Assembly (NCBI RefSeq): GCF_002261215.1
Contig: NZ_NEVS01000004.1
Span: 1,116,001 to 1,180,000 of the forward strand
DNA length: 64,000 bases
Reading direction: 5' to 3'
Source: Bordetella genomosp. 11
Lineage (GTDB): Bacteria; Pseudomonadota; Gammaproteobacteria; Burkholderiales; Burkholderiaceae_B
Shown here: positions 63,501 to 64,000 of the stretch, piece after piece
How the letters are laid out: every line of letters starts with the position of its first letter
Position numbering within the stretch: the first letter of the stretch is position 1
Position numbers and translations under genes: made by a program
The notes under the pieces: model-generated
What the model saw: only the letters and a program-made list of their open reading frames with translations
Database searches by the model: none
What the model was told of the DNA's origin: nothing

Positions 63501-64000
63501 ATGCTTTTCACCTTGCTCGCCTTTGCCGTCGCGCTGGGCATCCTGATTACTTTCCACGAGCTCGGCCACTATTGGGCGGCCCGGCTGTGCGGCGTACGGG
63601 TGCTGCGATTCTCCATCGGCTTCGGCCGCGTGCTCCTGCGCCGGGTCGACCGCCATGGAACGGAATGGGCCGTATCGGCAATTCCGCTGGGCGGCTACGT
63701 CAAAATGCAGGACGACCCGCCGCCGGGCGCGACAGCAGCCGAGGCCGGGCAGGCCTTCAATCCCCAGCCTGTGGGCAAGCGCATCCTGATCGTCGCCGCC
63801 GGGCCGGTCTTCAACCTGATCCTGGCCGTATTCCTGTACGCCGGGCTGAATTTCGCCGGCGTACAGGAGCCGGTCGCCCTGGTCGCCCAGCCCGCGGCCG
63901 GCACGGCGGCCGCTCGCGCCGGTTTCCAGGCGGGCGACCAGATCGTTTCTATCGACGGGCAGGCGATAAATTCGTGGAACGACGCGCGCTGGCAGTTGAT
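63501..64000 (+). CDS. rseP: Site-2 metalloprotease RseP (3' truncated by window edge)
   Basis: RseP cleaves the anti-sigma factor RseA within the membrane in the sigma-E response. Only the first 166 residues are in the window. The zinc-binding motif HELGH lies at about 20-24 in the first membrane helix, followed by FSIGFGRVLLRRVDRHGTEWAVSAIPLGGYVKM and the start of a PDZ domain (AAAGTAAARAGFQAGDQIVSIDGQ-type sequence). It is 78 bases after dxr, the usual order. Confidence 0.95.
   Translation, partial: MLFTLLAFAVALGILITFHELGHYWAARLCGVRVLRFSIGFGRVLLRRVDRHGTEWAVSAIPLGGYVKMQDDPPPGATAAEAGQAFNPQPVGKRILIVAAGPVFNLILAVFLYAGLNFAGVQEPVALVAQPAAGTAAARAGFQAGDQIVSIDGQAINSWNDARWQL

Overview
The window looks like a chromosomal segment of a high-GC betaproteobacterium of the family Alcaligenaceae (Bordetella/Achromobacter type). 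This rests on the gene content and order, the protein character, and the layout che - flhBAF - flgNMA/flgB-L - fliR..F/fliE - fliTSD - flaG, followed by housekeeping operons. The genus call is inference from remembered synteny and was not checked by a search. No rRNA, tRNA, CRISPR array, prophage or transposase gene was seen.

Layout. Bases 1-7223 hold a chemotaxis operon on the plus strand: cheA (5' end cut by the window), cheW, a methyl-accepting chemotaxis protein (MCP), cheR, cheB, cheY, cheZ. A 609-base spacer with a tandem family of GC-rich repeats follows, then flhB-flhA-flhF (7833-13699). Next come the minus-strand genes flgN-flgM-flgA and, divergently, the plus-strand rod/hook/ring genes flgB to flgJ, the hook-filament junction genes flgK-flgL and a second MCP (15758-28243), closed by a strong palindromic terminator. 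Bases 28473-39901 are a minus-strand operon reading fliF-G-H-I-J-K, then fliL-M-N-O-P-Q-R, with fliE divergent. A plus-strand membrane EAL phosphodiesterase gene follows. Facing it is a minus-strand module of a second FliK-like protein, a short FlhB C-terminal-domain (FlhX-like) protein and the c-di-GMP flagellar brake YcgR. Then come fliT-fliS-fliD and flaG. From 47511 on the genes are housekeeping: folC-dedD-cvpA-purF, dsbB, a marC-family gene, glnD and map on the minus strand, then rpsB-tsf-pyrH-frr-uppS-cdsA-dxr and the start of rseP.

How the genes work together. The window encodes most of one peritrichous-type flagellum and its chemotaxis pathway: export gate (FlhAB, FliPQR, FliO), ATPase (FliHIJ), basal body, hook, junction and cap proteins, chaperones (FlgN, FliS, FliT), the anti-sigma factor FlgM and the switch complex (FliGMN). 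Flagellin (fliC), fliA, flhDC and motAB are not here. Three sigma-28 type promoters with the same -35/11-base spacer/-10 layout precede flgM, flgK and flaG, so late genes appear to share one regulon. Two candidate FlhDC boxes lie between fliE and fliF. The EAL enzyme and YcgR give a local c-di-GMP input to motility.

Points most worth a second look are the C-terminal extension of FlhF (about 400 residues), NPTR instead of NPTH at the FlhB autocleavage site, the FliK-like/FlhX-like/YcgR module, a duplicated DDWADALAEQ motif in FliN, near-identical signalling domains in the two MCP genes, a palindromic insert in the flgH signal region, and tandem 23-base repeats in the rpsB leader.
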